DNA of 49,367 bases from Bacillota bacterium (GTDB lineage: Bacteria > Bacillota > Clostridia > Acetivibrionales > DSM-1351): assembly GCA_023415305.1 (NCBI GenBank), contig JAEZKZ010000115.1:1-49367 (forward strand). The letters run 5' to 3'. The notes beneath the pieces are model-generated. The model did not search any database, was not told where the DNA came from, and worked only from the letters and a program-made list of their open reading frames with translations. Position numbers and translations under genes: made by a program. This document shows positions 1-8,222 of this stretch, piece after piece; the first letter of the stretch is position 1; each line of letters starts with the position of its first letter.

Positions 1-29
1 GTGTTTATCCGTATCTCATACCACTTCAT
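1..29 (-). CDS. prmA: Ribosomal protein L11 methyltransferase, N-terminal fragment
   Basis: Only the first nine codons lie in the window; on the minus strand they read MKWYEIRIN, which matches the usual start of PrmA, the enzyme that methylates ribosomal protein L11. An AGGAGG ribosome binding site sits at 38-43, 8 nt before the ATG. Position directly downstream of dnaJ is the common order in clostridia, which supports the call. The rest of the gene is outside the window, so the identification rests on the start and the context. Confidence 0.75.
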
Positions 30-186
30 TAATGTTTCCTCCTGAGGTTTCTATCACTAAATATTCTCTCACTTTTCAAAGCTCTCTGAAAAGGACTGAA
101 TAGTAAAATTTATACTATAGGTCTTCACTGCTGACTAGTTACTTCTATTATCCTACTTCCAACTTCTATCATCCAACTTCCTACCT

Positions 187-1329
187 CTATTTGAATGCAT
201 CCTTCATTTTATCAAAGAAGCCCTTTCTCTGCTCGTGAACTTCATCTCCGCTAAGCTCGGCAAACTCTTTGAGTAAAGCTTTCTGCTTTTCATTCAGTTT
301 CTTTGGAACATCAATATTTACTTTTACATATTGATCTCCGCGCCCATTACCTCTCAGGAACGGTATACCCTTTCCTTTGAGTCTGAAAACAGAACCGGTT
401 TGTGTTCCTTCAGGTACAGTATATTTTACCTTTCCATCAAGTGTAGGCACTTCAAGCTCAGCACCCAAAGCGGCCTGAGTAAAGGTTACTGGCACCTCGC
501 ATACCACATCGTTACCCTGACGCTTGAATAATGGATGGGGCTTGACTCTTATGTTGAGGAACAGATCACCATTCGGTCCTCCTTTTGAACCCGGATCTCC
601 TTCTCCGCGAAGGGAAATGGTCTGTCCATCATCAATTCCAGCCGGTACATTTATTTTTAGTTTAACATTATTTCTGAGTTTACCCTTTCCATTACAAGCA
701 GGACAAGGGTCGGTAATAATTTTACCTTCTCCCTTACATACATCACAGGTCTTGGCATTAATGAACTGTCCAAAGGGGGTATTCTGCTTCATTTGAACCT
801 GTCCAGTACCATTACAGTGCTGACATGTGCTTGCATTTGTACCCGGTTTTGCCCCTGTTCCCGTACATTTTGAGCAAACTTCCATTCTGCTTACGTTTAT
901 TTCGCGCTCAACACCGAAGGCGGCTTCCTCAAAAGAAATCTCCATGGAATATTTTATATCTGCACCCTTCTGAGGACCTCTTTTGGAGCGGGATCTACCT
1001 CCGCCAAAGCCTGAGCCTCCAAAGAAGGTTTCAAAGATATCACCTATACCGCCAAAGTCAAAGTCCGAGAAGCCGCCGGCACCGCCGCCGAAGCCGTTGG
1101 GATCTGTTCCGGCATGGCCGAACTGGTCATATCTGCTTCTCTTCTGAGGATCACTTAACACCTCATATGCTTCATTAGCTTCCTTGAACTTTGCCTCAGC
1201 TTCCTTATTTCCCGGATTAACGTCTGGATGATATTTCTTTGCTAAATTTCTGTATGCTTTTTTTAGTTCGGCATCAGAGGCACCTTTTTGAACCCCTAAC
1301 ACCTCATAATAATCTCTTTTTTCTGACAT
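187..1329 (-). CDS. dnaJ: Chaperone DnaJ (Hsp40)
   Basis: Co-chaperone that delivers unfolded clients to DnaK and stimulates its ATPase in the cytoplasm. The 380 aa protein shows the type I DnaJ layout: J domain (about 1-70) with the HPD motif in YHPDVNPG, a Gly/Phe-rich linker (about 75-115), four CxxCxGxG zinc repeats (CSKCTGTG, CQHCNGTG, CDVCKGEG, CPACNGKG; about 150-215), then the C-terminal substrate-binding domains. Length is normal. An AGGAG site lies 10 nt before the ATG. It follows dnaK after a 289-nt gap that contains a hairpin terminator, so dnaJ probably receives only part of the operon transcript. Confidence 0.98.
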   Translation of the reverse strand: MSEKRDYYEVLGVQKGASDAELKKAYRNLAKKYHPDVNPGNKEAEAKFKEANEAYEVLSDPQKRSRYDQFGHAGTDPNGFGGGAGGFSDFDFGGIGDIFETFFGGSGFGGGRSRSKRGPQKGADIKYSMEISFEEAAFGVEREINVSRMEVCSKCTGTGAKPGTNASTCQHCNGTGQVQMKQNTPFGQFINAKTCDVCKGEGKIITDPCPACNGKGKLRNNVKLKINVPAGIDDGQTISLRGEGDPGSKGGPNGDLFLNIRVKPHPLFKRQGNDVVCEVPVTFTQAALGAELEVPTLDGKVKYTVPEGTQTGSVFRLKGKGIPFLRGNGRGDQYVKVNIDVPKKLNEKQKALLKEFAELSGDEVHEQRKGFFDKMKDAFK

Positions 1330-1440
1330 CTGATTTCAACTCCTGTCTCAAGCTGTTTATGCATCAGCTTTAGATCAAACATTTACTCTAAAGATTATAT
1401 TGTAATTCCCAAAGCCAGTATAATTATCTAAACATTGCTA

Positions 1441-1471
1441 TACCTTCGCAAAAACTGGTTTCACGAAGGTA
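1441..1471 (-). other. Stem-loop in the dnaJ 5' leader
   Basis: An 8-bp perfect stem (TACCTTCG with CGAAGGTA) closes a 15-nt loop that can form a small inner AAAC/GTTT helix. It lies between the dnaK terminator hairpin and the dnaJ start. It lacks a T-run, so it is not a terminator; RNA stability or start-up of dnaJ translation are possible roles, unproven. Confidence 0.5.
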
Positions 1472-1507
1472 CTGACTTCCGGAATACTAATTAATTATTT
1501 CATTTAA

Positions 1508-1541
1508 AAGGGGCTTTAAATACTTAGCTTTAAAGCCCCTT
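1508..1541 (-). terminator. Terminator or attenuating hairpin between dnaK and dnaJ
   Basis: A 13-bp perfect inverted repeat (arms 1508-1520 and 1529-1541, core GGGGCTTTAAA, 8-nt loop). On the minus strand the stem ends in CCCCTTTT, a short T-run, so termination is probably incomplete. It would raise dnaK mRNA relative to dnaJ. Confidence 0.75.
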
Positions 1542-1618
1542 AAGTAATGATCAAACCGTTCAGTCATTACTAACTCATATACTCAGTTAAGAGTTACACT
1601 CCACTGATAATATAATAT

Positions 1619-3472
1619 TTATTTGTCATCGTCAACAACTTTGTAATCAGCATCGACAACATTATCATCATTACCAGCATCAGCAGAGCCTTGTTGTCCG
1701 CCGAAACCTGCTGCATTCGGATCAGCTCCCGGAGCTCCTCCTGCCTGCTGATATATTTTTGCAGATACATCATAGAATGCCTGCTGAAGCTCTTCTGTAG
1801 CTTTCTTGATAGCTTCTGTATCGGTACCCTTTAGAGCATCCTTTACTTTATTGACTCCAGCTTCAATCTTTGCTTTGTCCTCGGCAGAAACCTTATCACC
1901 AAGATCCTTTATAGACTTTTCGGATTGATATACCAATGAATCTGCATTATTTCTAACATCTATTTCTTCTTTACGCTTCTTATCTTCTGCTGCAAATTTT
2001 TCTGCTTCCTTAACAGCCTTATCAATATCTGAATCAGATAGATTTGTTGAAGCTGTAATTGTAATCTTCTGCTCATTGCCTGTTCCAAGATCCTTGGCAG
2101 ATACATGCACAATACCGTTTGCATCTATATCAAATGTAACTTCTATCTGTGGAACTCCTCTTGGTGCTGAAGGAATACCTGTAAGCTGGAATCTTCCGAG
2201 AGTCTTGTTGTACTGAGCCATTTCTCTTTCTCCCTGGAGGACATGAATTTCAACACTTGTCTGTCCATCAGCAGCTGTTGAGAATACCTGACTCTTTTTG
2301 GTTGGAATGGTTGTATTTCTCTCAATTAACTTTGTAAATACACCGCCAAGTGTTTCAAGTCCCAGTGATAAAGGAGTAACATCAAGGAGAAGAAGACCTG
2401 TTACGTCACCAGTAAGAACTCCGGCCTGTATAGCTGCTCCAACTGCCACACATTCATCCGGATTTATTCCTTTGAATGGTTCTTTTCCAAGATACTTTTT
2501 AACTGCTTCCTGAACAGCAGGTATTCTTGTAGAACCACCTACCAATAATATTTTATCTATTTTATCAGGAGTAAGTCCTGCATCCTGCATAGCCTGTCTT
2601 GTTGGAACCATAGTCTTTTCAACCAGGTCGGCTGTTATTTCGTCAAATTTTGCTCTTGTAAGTGTAACATCAAGGTGTTTTGGTCCTGATGCATCAGCTG
2701 TTATAAATGGCAGGTTGATATTTGAAGTAGTAACACCTGAAAGCTCAATTTTAGCTTTTTCAGCGGCTTCCTTCAATCTCTGCATTGCCATTTTGTCGCC
2801 TCTTAAGTCAATACCGTTTTCTCTCTTGAATTCGTCAGCAAGGAAATCTATAACTCTCTGGTCGAAGTCATCTCCACCAAGTTTGTTATTACCGTTAGTT
2901 GCCAGAACTTCAAATACACCGTCACCTATTTCAAGGATGGAAACGTCAAAGGTACCTCCACCAAGATCATATACCATAATTTTCTGGTCGTGTTCCTTAT
3001 CAAGCCCATAAGCAAGAGCAGCTGCAGTAGGTTCATTTATTATTCTAAGTACTTCCAATCCCGCAATCTTACCCGCGTCCTTTGTTGCCTGTCTCTGAGC
3101 ATCACTGAAATAAGCAGGAACTGTAATAACAGCTTGAGTAATTGTCTCACCGAGGTATGCTTCAGCATCTGACTTCAGCTTTTGAAGAATCATAGCAGAT
3201 AGTTCCTGAGGTGAATATTTTTTATCATCTATAGGAACCTTTCTGTCAGTTCCCATATCTCTTTTTATAGATATTATAGTTCTTTCAGGATTTGTAATTG
3301 ACTGTCTTTTAGCAACCTGTCCGATCATACGTTCACCGGTCTTCGAAAAAGCAACAACCGAAGGAGTTGTTCTGTTACCTTCTGGGTTAGCGATAACCAC
3401 CGGTTCGCCACCTTCCATAACTGCTACACATGAATTTGTGGTACCTAAATCTATACCAATTACTTTTGCCAT
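1619..3472 (-). CDS. dnaK: Chaperone DnaK (Hsp70)
   Basis: ATP-driven cytoplasmic chaperone working with DnaJ and GrpE. The 617 aa sequence begins with the phosphate-1 loop IDLGTTNSCVAV, has the second phosphate loop DLGGGTFDVS and the LVGGSTRIP motif, then the beta substrate-binding domain and helical lid. The C-terminus is Gly/Ala-rich and acidic, ending in DADYKVVDDDK; an acidic tail is usual. Length is typical of the Gram-positive form. AAGGAGG precedes the ATG. There is a 164-nt AT-rich gap to grpE without an obvious second CIRCE, so control is likely from the hrcA promoter. Confidence 0.99.
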   Translation of the reverse strand: MAKVIGIDLGTTNSCVAVMEGGEPVVIANPEGNRTTPSVVAFSKTGERMIGQVAKRQSITNPERTIISIKRDMGTDRKVPIDDKKYSPQELSAMILQKLKSDAEAYLGETITQAVITVPAYFSDAQRQATKDAGKIAGLEVLRIINEPTAAALAYGLDKEHDQKIMVYDLGGGTFDVSILEIGDGVFEVLATNGNNKLGGDDFDQRVIDFLADEFKRENGIDLRGDKMAMQRLKEAAEKAKIELSGVTTSNINLPFITADASGPKHLDVTLTRAKFDEITADLVEKTMVPTRQAMQDAGLTPDKIDKILLVGGSTRIPAVQEAVKKYLGKEPFKGINPDECVAVGAAIQAGVLTGDVTGLLLLDVTPLSLGLETLGGVFTKLIERNTTIPTKKSQVFSTAADGQTSVEIHVLQGEREMAQYNKTLGRFQLTGIPSAPRGVPQIEVTFDIDANGIVHVSAKDLGTGNEQKITITASTNLSDSDIDKAVKEAEKFAAEDKKRKEEIDVRNNADSLVYQSEKSIKDLGDKVSAEDKAKIEAGVNKVKDALKGTDTEAIKKATEELQQAFYDVSAKIYQQAGGAPGADPNAAGFGGQQGSADAGNDDNVVDADYKVVDDDK

Positions 3473-3520
3473 ATAAAAGCCTCCTTATGTTTTTCAAAAT
3501 GAATAATCTTTTTAATTAAT

Positions 3521-3549
3521 GTTAAATTTTATTTATAATAAGATTTAAC
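3521..3549 (-). other. AT-rich hairpin in the grpE-dnaK spacer
   Basis: Arms GTTAAAT/ATTTAAC and TTATT/AATAA with one mismatch and a 3-nt loop, just upstream of the dnaK ribosome binding site. It may mark an mRNA processing or stability site between grpE and dnaK. Next to it is a direct repeat of TTTTAATTAC (3577-3596 region). Only structure is seen; function is unknown. Confidence 0.35.
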
Positions 3550-3636
3550 TATTAGATCTTTTTATTGTATTACTTTATTTTAATTACTTTTAATTACTTT
3601 GATTCAATATTGTTGTATCAATTAAGTCATAAAAAA

Positions 3637-4230
3637 CTAATTTGCAACTGTTACCATACTGTGCCTTATTACTTTGCCCTTCATAACATAACCTTTTTGG
3701 AACTCTTCAACAACCACGCTATCACCAAATTTATCATCGTTTATATGCATTACTGCATTATGCAATTCAGGATCAAAGGTATTACCGACAGCGGCTATAG
3801 CCTCAACCCCCAAATTGTCAAGGCATTCCTTGAGCTGTCTCATTACAAGCTCTACTCCATCCTTAAGAGGATTTCCCTCCATCTCCTCGGCAGCTTTTAA
3901 CGCTCTTTCGAGATTGTCAACAATCGGGAGGAATGCCTTTACAGTATCAATTGCTGCATCAAGGCTCAAAGCTTCTTTTTCCTTGACTGTACGCTTTTTA
4001 TAATTATCAAACTCAGCAGCATTACGCTGAACAGCATTAATATATTCTTCACACTGGCGGGTCTTTTCCTCAAGCTTTGCTTTCAGTTCCTCAATTTGGC
4101 TGTCAGATTGATTCCCGGCTTCGGCATCTCCCTTTCCTTCTGCCGTAGTATCGGTATTTGCTGTGATTTCGCTTTCTTCATTTAATTTTACTTCATCATT
4201 GGCTTCTTTAATATTTTTGTCCTTTTTCAT
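3637..4230 (-). CDS. grpE: Nucleotide exchange factor GrpE
   Basis: GrpE dimer releases ADP from DnaK. The 197 aa product has a charged, low-complexity N-terminus (about 1-45), a long coiled coil (about 45-100) containing the NAAEFDNYKKRT signature, and a C-terminal beta domain with the conserved DPELHNAVM segment and the typical ending GKVIRHSMVTVAN. AAGGAGG is found ahead of the ATG. It lies 30 nt downstream of hrcA and is presumably cotranscribed with it. Confidence 0.98.
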   Translation of the reverse strand: MKKDKNIKEANDEVKLNEESEITANTDTTAEGKGDAEAGNQSDSQIEELKAKLEEKTRQCEEYINAVQRNAAEFDNYKKRTVKEKEALSLDAAIDTVKAFLPIVDNLERALKAAEEMEGNPLKDGVELVMRQLKECLDNLGVEAIAAVGNTFDPELHNAVMHINDDKFGDSVVVEEFQKGYVMKGKVIRHSMVTVAN

Positions 4231-4260
4231 TATTAAAAAATAACCTCCTTAAAATTATAG

Positions 4261-5304
4261 CTATCCATCACCCAGAAGCTTTAATATCTCCTGATTAATT
4301 TTATTCCTTATATAATTCAAAGATGAAACCACCTTTGAATATTCCATTCTTGTAGGCCCAATAATACCTATGGATCCTATTACCTGGTCGTCTATACAGT
4401 AAGAAGCCGTTACAAGGCTGCAATCCTTTATCCCTTGTATAACATTCTCATTTCCTATCTGAATTATTATTTCATTTTTACCTATATTGGTATTCAGCAT
4501 CTCTGACATAAGTTTCTTTTCATCCAGTAGACTTAAGAATTCCTTGGCCTTCTGAACCTCCTTAAATTCAGGGAAATTCAGTATGTTTGTAGTACCCTCA
4601 AGATAAATCTCAGGCTGGTCAATGAGTTTTATTAAATCTTCTATGCCATCCAGAATCGGTCTCATCAGGTCATACGGCAAAGATGTAAGCTGTTCTGCTC
4701 CACCACTTAAGAAATTGTTTTTCAACATTTCCAGCGTATATCCCTTGAGCTTGTCGTTAAGCATGTTGGATACCTGTATCAGGAAATCAGGTGTTACATT
4801 ATCCGGAATCCTGATAAGATTATTACGGACAATATTTGCGTCTGTAACTACGATTACCAGCGCTTTACCCGGTTCAATAGGAACAACCTGAACAGCTTTT
4901 AATACACTTCTCTTTATCTGTGGTGTAACTGCCATGGAAGTATACTTGGTAAACTGAGACATAACCACAGAAGCATTTCTAATGATTTGACTCAATTCAT
5001 TAATTCTGATATCCATAGCTTTCCTTATATTTTCTATATCATTTTCAGAAAGATCATTTATTTTCATAAGCTGATCAACATATAGTCTGTAGCCTTTATC
5101 TGACGGTACTCTTCCGGCAGAAGTATGAGGCTGCTCTAAAAAACCCATCTCTTCAAGATCGGCCATTTCATTTCTGATGGTTGCAGAGCTGAGGCCCAAT
5201 TCATGCTTTTTTGCAATAGTTCTGGAACCAACCGGCTCAGCTGTATTTATATAGTCATCAATAATTGCTTGAAGTATTCTAAGCTTTCTATCATCAAGAA
5301 GCAT
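4261..5304 (-). CDS. hrcA: Heat-inducible transcription repressor HrcA
   Basis: Repressor that binds the CIRCE operator and needs GroE chaperone activity to fold; it controls class I heat-shock genes. The 347 aa protein starts with a winged helix (about 1-75, containing RKLRILQAIIDDYI and SATIRNEMADLE) followed by the GAF-like dimer domain characteristic of HrcA. First gene of the operon, preceded by GGAGG, a sigma-A promoter and one CIRCE copy, so it is autoregulated. Confidence 0.98.
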   Translation of the reverse strand: MLLDDRKLRILQAIIDDYINTAEPVGSRTIAKKHELGLSSATIRNEMADLEEMGFLEQPHTSAGRVPSDKGYRLYVDQLMKINDLSENDIENIRKAMDIRINELSQIIRNASVVMSQFTKYTSMAVTPQIKRSVLKAVQVVPIEPGKALVIVVTDANIVRNNLIRIPDNVTPDFLIQVSNMLNDKLKGYTLEMLKNNFLSGGAEQLTSLPYDLMRPILDGIEDLIKLIDQPEIYLEGTTNILNFPEFKEVQKAKEFLSLLDEKKLMSEMLNTNIGKNEIIIQIGNENVIQGIKDCSLVTASYCIDDQVIGSIGIIGPTRMEYSKVVSSLNYIRNKINQEILKLLGDG

Positions 5305-5371
5305 GTTTTACCTCCTTTTCCCACATCAACTTCAGGAAATAATTTCCCTTATCAGAAATCTCAGCCTTGTT

Positions 5372-5400
5372 GTTAGCACTCTTAAACGTTGAGTGCTAAC
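5372..5400 (-). promoter_or_regulatory. CIRCE operator of hrcA
   Basis: Perfect CIRCE: TTAGCACTC at 5373-5381, a 9-nt spacer, and GAGTGCTAA at 5391-5399. It lies just downstream of the -10 element, about 70 nt before hrcA, the usual position for HrcA repression. Confidence 0.98.
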
Positions 5401-5406
5401 ATATAC

Positions 5407-5435
5407 AAAATAACATTAGCATTTTTGTTTGTCAA
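5407..5435 (-). promoter_or_regulatory. Sigma-A promoter of the hrcA operon
   Basis: On the minus strand TTGACA (5430-5435), a 17-nt spacer and TATTTT (5407-5412). The CIRCE starts a few bases downstream, so bound HrcA would block initiation. Confidence 0.85.
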
Positions 5436-5493
5436 GTATTTTTACTTAAAATTCTACCATATATTTTTAGTCAAGGGTAAATTGTGAGAAGCA

Positions 5494-5532
5494 CAAAACC
5501 CTGCTCCACTTCCCGGGTGGAGCAGGGTTTTG
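5494..5532 (-). terminator. Terminator after the 5572-6462 gene
   Basis: A 16-bp perfect stem (5494-5509 with 5517-5532), GC-rich core CCCTGCTCCAC, 7-nt loop and T4 within the outer stem. It isolates the membrane-protein gene from the hrcA promoter. Confidence 0.85.
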
Positions 5533-5571
5533 CATAATACATTATGTATTAATAATTAAGACTTCGTTCTC

Positions 5572-6462
5572 TTACTGTACATTGCCGTCCTGGAAGCCGT
5601 TAAACTGTTGGGGAGGCTCAGAGAAATTATATCTTCCTGTTTTCTCACGGTATATATCAAAATAGTAAACAATAAGTATGAAATCTGCCAGACCCACAAT
5701 AACAGGACCAACCATGCTTCCTAAAATAGGAATCCAACTCAGAATACCGCCTATTATTGCACTAGCAATACTTCCGCAAAGTGTTACAAGAAGTGTTATA
5801 CCCAAGATAGGCCAGAAGCTGCCTTTTACTATTCTGAAAGAATTCTTCAAACCTTGGATAATATCACTATCCTCAACACACACAGCTGGGAACCATAGTT
5901 TCATGTAAATCGTTAAGGCCACTAAACCGACTATAAATGCAAGTACAAAAAGAATTATGAGTATAACTCCAAGGGCTGTAGAAGCAGCTGAAACAAGACC
6001 GCCTATAAACATGAGGATAAAAAATACTATAGACAAACCTATGCTAATTGCAACATAGAGCAAACCAAAAAGAACAAACCTGCCTATGTACTTTGACATG
6101 CATCCGGATATATCACTCAATTTTGCATTTCCGGTTTCATAATGCAAATTTATTAGTCCATAGGTAGCAGGCTTTATGATTATAGTTAATACAAGAGAAA
6201 TCAAGCCTGATATTGCCAAACTGGCGATAAAGGGTCCCAGATTTAAGGTTTCAAAAAATCTGCTATAATTAAAAGTACTGCTGCCGTAAGTTAAGTCTTC
6301 CATCATTTTCCTAAAATCATTAAGAAATACAGTGCTGTTTGCCAAAAGTCCCAAACTGCCAACTCCTGTGATTAAAGCCGGTATTGCCACCGAAATAAGA
6401 AAAGGCAAAGTCAACAGAAAGTTCTTAAATGTAAACTTAAAAGCATTTTCCAAATGTCTCAT
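5572..6462 (-). CDS. Polytopic membrane protein of unknown function
   Basis: The 296 aa product has about six hydrophobic helices: one near the N-terminus, one around residues 75-100, two in the middle (about 130-185), and two towards the end (about 215-270), then a polar Gln/Pro-rich tail. It resembles uncharacterised clostridial membrane proteins with repeated Gly-rich helices; no catalytic motif or transporter signature is visible, so no function is given. GGAGGTC precedes the ATG. It is followed by its own strong terminator and appears monocistronic. Confidence 0.7.
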   Translation of the reverse strand: MRHLENAFKFTFKNFLLTLPFLISVAIPALITGVGSLGLLANSTVFLNDFRKMMEDLTYGSSTFNYSRFFETLNLGPFIASLAISGLISLVLTIIIKPATYGLINLHYETGNAKLSDISGCMSKYIGRFVLFGLLYVAISIGLSIVFFILMFIGGLVSAASTALGVILIILFVLAFIVGLVALTIYMKLWFPAVCVEDSDIIQGLKNSFRIVKGSFWPILGITLLVTLCGSIASAIIGGILSWIPILGSMVGPVIVGLADFILIVYYFDIYREKTGRYNFSEPPQQFNGFQDGNVQ

Positions 6463-6496
6463 AAACTGACCTCCATTTAATAATTAATGACAACCT

Positions 6497-7327
6497 TTAT
6501 AAGTTATCATTTATATATGCATTGACAAGGCTGTTGAAGCTTGCCATTACATGCTGTGTTGTAGGATTTGTTGCCGAATCAAGTTTCAAATCGTCTATTA
6601 TTGCCACAGGAAGAACTTTTAAAGAGGTTCCAGTTATAAACGCCCCATCCAAGCTACTTAAGGTGTCTAAACCAATTAATGTTTCAATAACTTCATAACC
6701 CAATTTTCTGCATACACTTACGACATATTGACGGGTTACGCCAATAAGTACAAAATCCTCTGGAGAAGTGTAAATTTTATCACCCTTAACAAAAAATACG
6801 TTTGATTTTCCGCCCTCGGTGATTTTACCCTGTTCATTTACAAGCAGGGCTTCAAATACATTTTTCTCACTGATTGTTCTCTGCAATTCTTCCTTATATC
6901 CGACGTGTATCATCTTAACATTGGGGTTTTTCCGCTTAAGACTTAAAGTACAGCAGGCTACCCCATTATCATATTCCTCCTGTGAAGGATAATAGAACTT
7001 GTTAATAAAGAATAAAATATTCTGTTCTTCTTCATATTGAAGGACTACAATTTTAACATTACACTCTGTTAATTTATTTTGCTCACAGAGACTTTTAATT
7101 TGATCCTTAATATCTTTCTTCGATGATAGCAATTCATACTTCAATTTTTCCATGGAGTTTTTAAGACGGATAAAGTGGTCCTCAAAAAATAATGGAACTC
7201 CTTTAATAATTCTTATTACTTCATAAAAGGCTGTATATTTGTCATCAGTATACAAACACAGTTTATCTGCTGTAGCACCTCTACCATTAATAATACATAT
7301 TTCGCCGATGTTTTCTTCGAAGTTCAT
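6497..7327 (-). CDS. Aminotransferase class IV (PLP-dependent)
   Basis: Fold-type IV PLP enzyme, 276 aa, of the family that includes branched-chain aminotransferase, D-amino acid transaminase and aminodeoxychorismate lyase. The segment NVKMIHVGYKEELQR aligns with the region holding the PLP lysine (K of VKMI in family alignments), and TEGGKSNVFFV is the conserved phosphate/cofactor segment, followed by GVTRQYV. The exact substrate cannot be read from the sequence; a PabC-like or DAAT-like role is equally possible. It has its own sigma-A promoter and an AAGGGGC ribosome binding site. Confidence 0.85.
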   Translation of the reverse strand: MNFEENIGEICIINGRGATADKLCLYTDDKYTAFYEVIRIIKGVPLFFEDHFIRLKNSMEKLKYELLSSKKDIKDQIKSLCEQNKLTECNVKIVVLQYEEEQNILFFINKFYYPSQEEYDNGVACCTLSLKRKNPNVKMIHVGYKEELQRTISEKNVFEALLVNEQGKITEGGKSNVFFVKGDKIYTSPEDFVLIGVTRQYVVSVCRKLGYEVIETLIGLDTLSSLDGAFITGTSLKVLPVAIIDDLKLDSATNPTTQHVMASFNSLVNAYINDNL

Positions 7328-7386
7328 TTAAATTGCCCCTTTTTGTAGATTTGAGTATAATTATAATTTTTGGCAATGACATATAC

Positions 7387-7415
7387 ATTTTAAATATATA
7401 TACTTTTTTTGTCAA
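7387..7415 (-). promoter_or_regulatory. Sigma-A promoter of the class IV aminotransferase
   Basis: TTGACA (7410-7415), 17-nt AT-rich spacer, TAAAAT (7387-7392) on the minus strand, about 60 nt before the start codon. Confidence 0.75.
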
Positions 7416-7489
7416 TTAATAAAAATAATTCTAAGAAACTATTATTTATTCAGCCCATTAATAATAAGCGTGTTACCTTAATATATCAA

Positions 7490-8080
7490 TCAATCGATTT
7501 CATCCAGAGAAAGGTAAAAGCTTGGAAGGAACTTATTCATAAAATATTTTACTTCCTCCAGTTCATTCTCTGTAATAGTGCTTAAAATTGCCTCGCTAGC
7601 TTTCTTAAACTCATTATTTCCCGCTTTTACCTCCTCAATACATTTTATGTAAGCAGCTATTCTGTCAGCTGCTTTCACCAGCTTCCAGCACTCTATATCG
7701 TCAGGATTTTTAAAAAATAGAGAGTAATATTCATCAGCCATTTCCTCAGGAAGCATGGAAATAATTTTTTCTTTGGATATATCCTCAATATCCTTATATA
7801 TTTTACTTATCTGGGGGTTGTAATACTTTATCGGTGTCGGCATATCCCCGGTTATTATTTCATTACAGTCATGGAACATAGCCAGGATAGCAACTCTTTC
7901 AGGATTTATTTCACCATTGAAATATGTATTTCTGATAACAGCCAGACCGTGAGCAATTATTGCTACCTGAAGACTATGCTCCTGAATGTTCTCAGTATAA
8001 GTATTCCTCATTAATCCCCATCTGTTGATATACTTCATTCTCGATAAAAATGCGAAAAAGTGAAAGTTTTCCTTATCCAT
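7490..8080 (-). CDS. YfbR-like HD-domain 5'-deoxynucleotidase
   Basis: HD-domain hydrolase of the YfbR type, which removes phosphate from deoxynucleoside monophosphates. The N-terminal segment RWGLMRNTYTENIQEHS carries the first conserved His, LAMFHDCNEIITGDMPTP has the HD doublet plus the GDxPTP signature of YfbR, and ECWKLVKAADRIAAYI holds the later Asp. About 196 aa, normal length. I place the start at the second ATG (8080) because a GGGGG site lies 5 nt before it; an in-frame ATG 12 nt upstream has no site. It is one of three genes behind the recurring hairpin leader, and sits next to another dNTP-metabolism gene (dGTPase-like). Confidence 0.88.
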   Translation of the reverse strand: MDKENFHFFAFLSRMKYINRWGLMRNTYTENIQEHSLQVAIIAHGLAVIRNTYFNGEINPERVAILAMFHDCNEIITGDMPTPIKYYNPQISKIYKDIEDISKEKIISMLPEEMADEYYSLFFKNPDDIECWKLVKAADRIAAYIKCIEEVKAGNNEFKKASEAILSTITENELEEVKYFMNKFLPSFYLSLDEID

Positions 8081-8129
8081 ATTAGCCCCCATCTACGCGC
8101 AGAGCGCGTATACAAATAGTAATAAAAAG
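8081..8129 (-). repeat. Recurring hairpin leader element, copy A
   Basis: Minus-strand element: CTTTTTATTACTATTTGTAT, then a 7-bp perfect GC hairpin (8094-8100 with 8104-8110, arm TACGCGC, 3-nt loop), then an in-frame upstream ATG, GGGGG and the start of the yfbR-like gene. Closely similar elements precede ecfT (copy B) and the DksA/TraR-like gene (copy C). The CG-rich stem stands out in an AT-rich genome. Confidence 0.7.
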
Positions 8130-8146
8130 CCGCTTTACGGGTTTTT
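8124..8146 (-). terminator. Terminator of the dGTPase-like gene
   Basis: Short stem CCG/CGG with a 5-nt loop, a G-G mismatch and an A5/T5 outer helix. On the minus strand it ends in five T residues. It lies between the dGTPase-like stop and copy A of the leader element. Confidence 0.6.
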
Positions 8147-8222
8147 GCTGCGTGAAATGCACGATGACTTACAAAATGTATTTTTCACACTATCCCCTTC
8201 TATTATAAGCATTGTTGATCAT

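Noticed and set aside
524..1178. Plus-strand open frames across dnaJ
   Set aside because: Antisense shadows of a clearly conserved gene; no ribosome binding sites.
3577..3600. Direct repeat TTTTAATTAC x2 as a CRISPR-like or iteron array
   Set aside because: Only two AT-only units; chance is likely in this composition.
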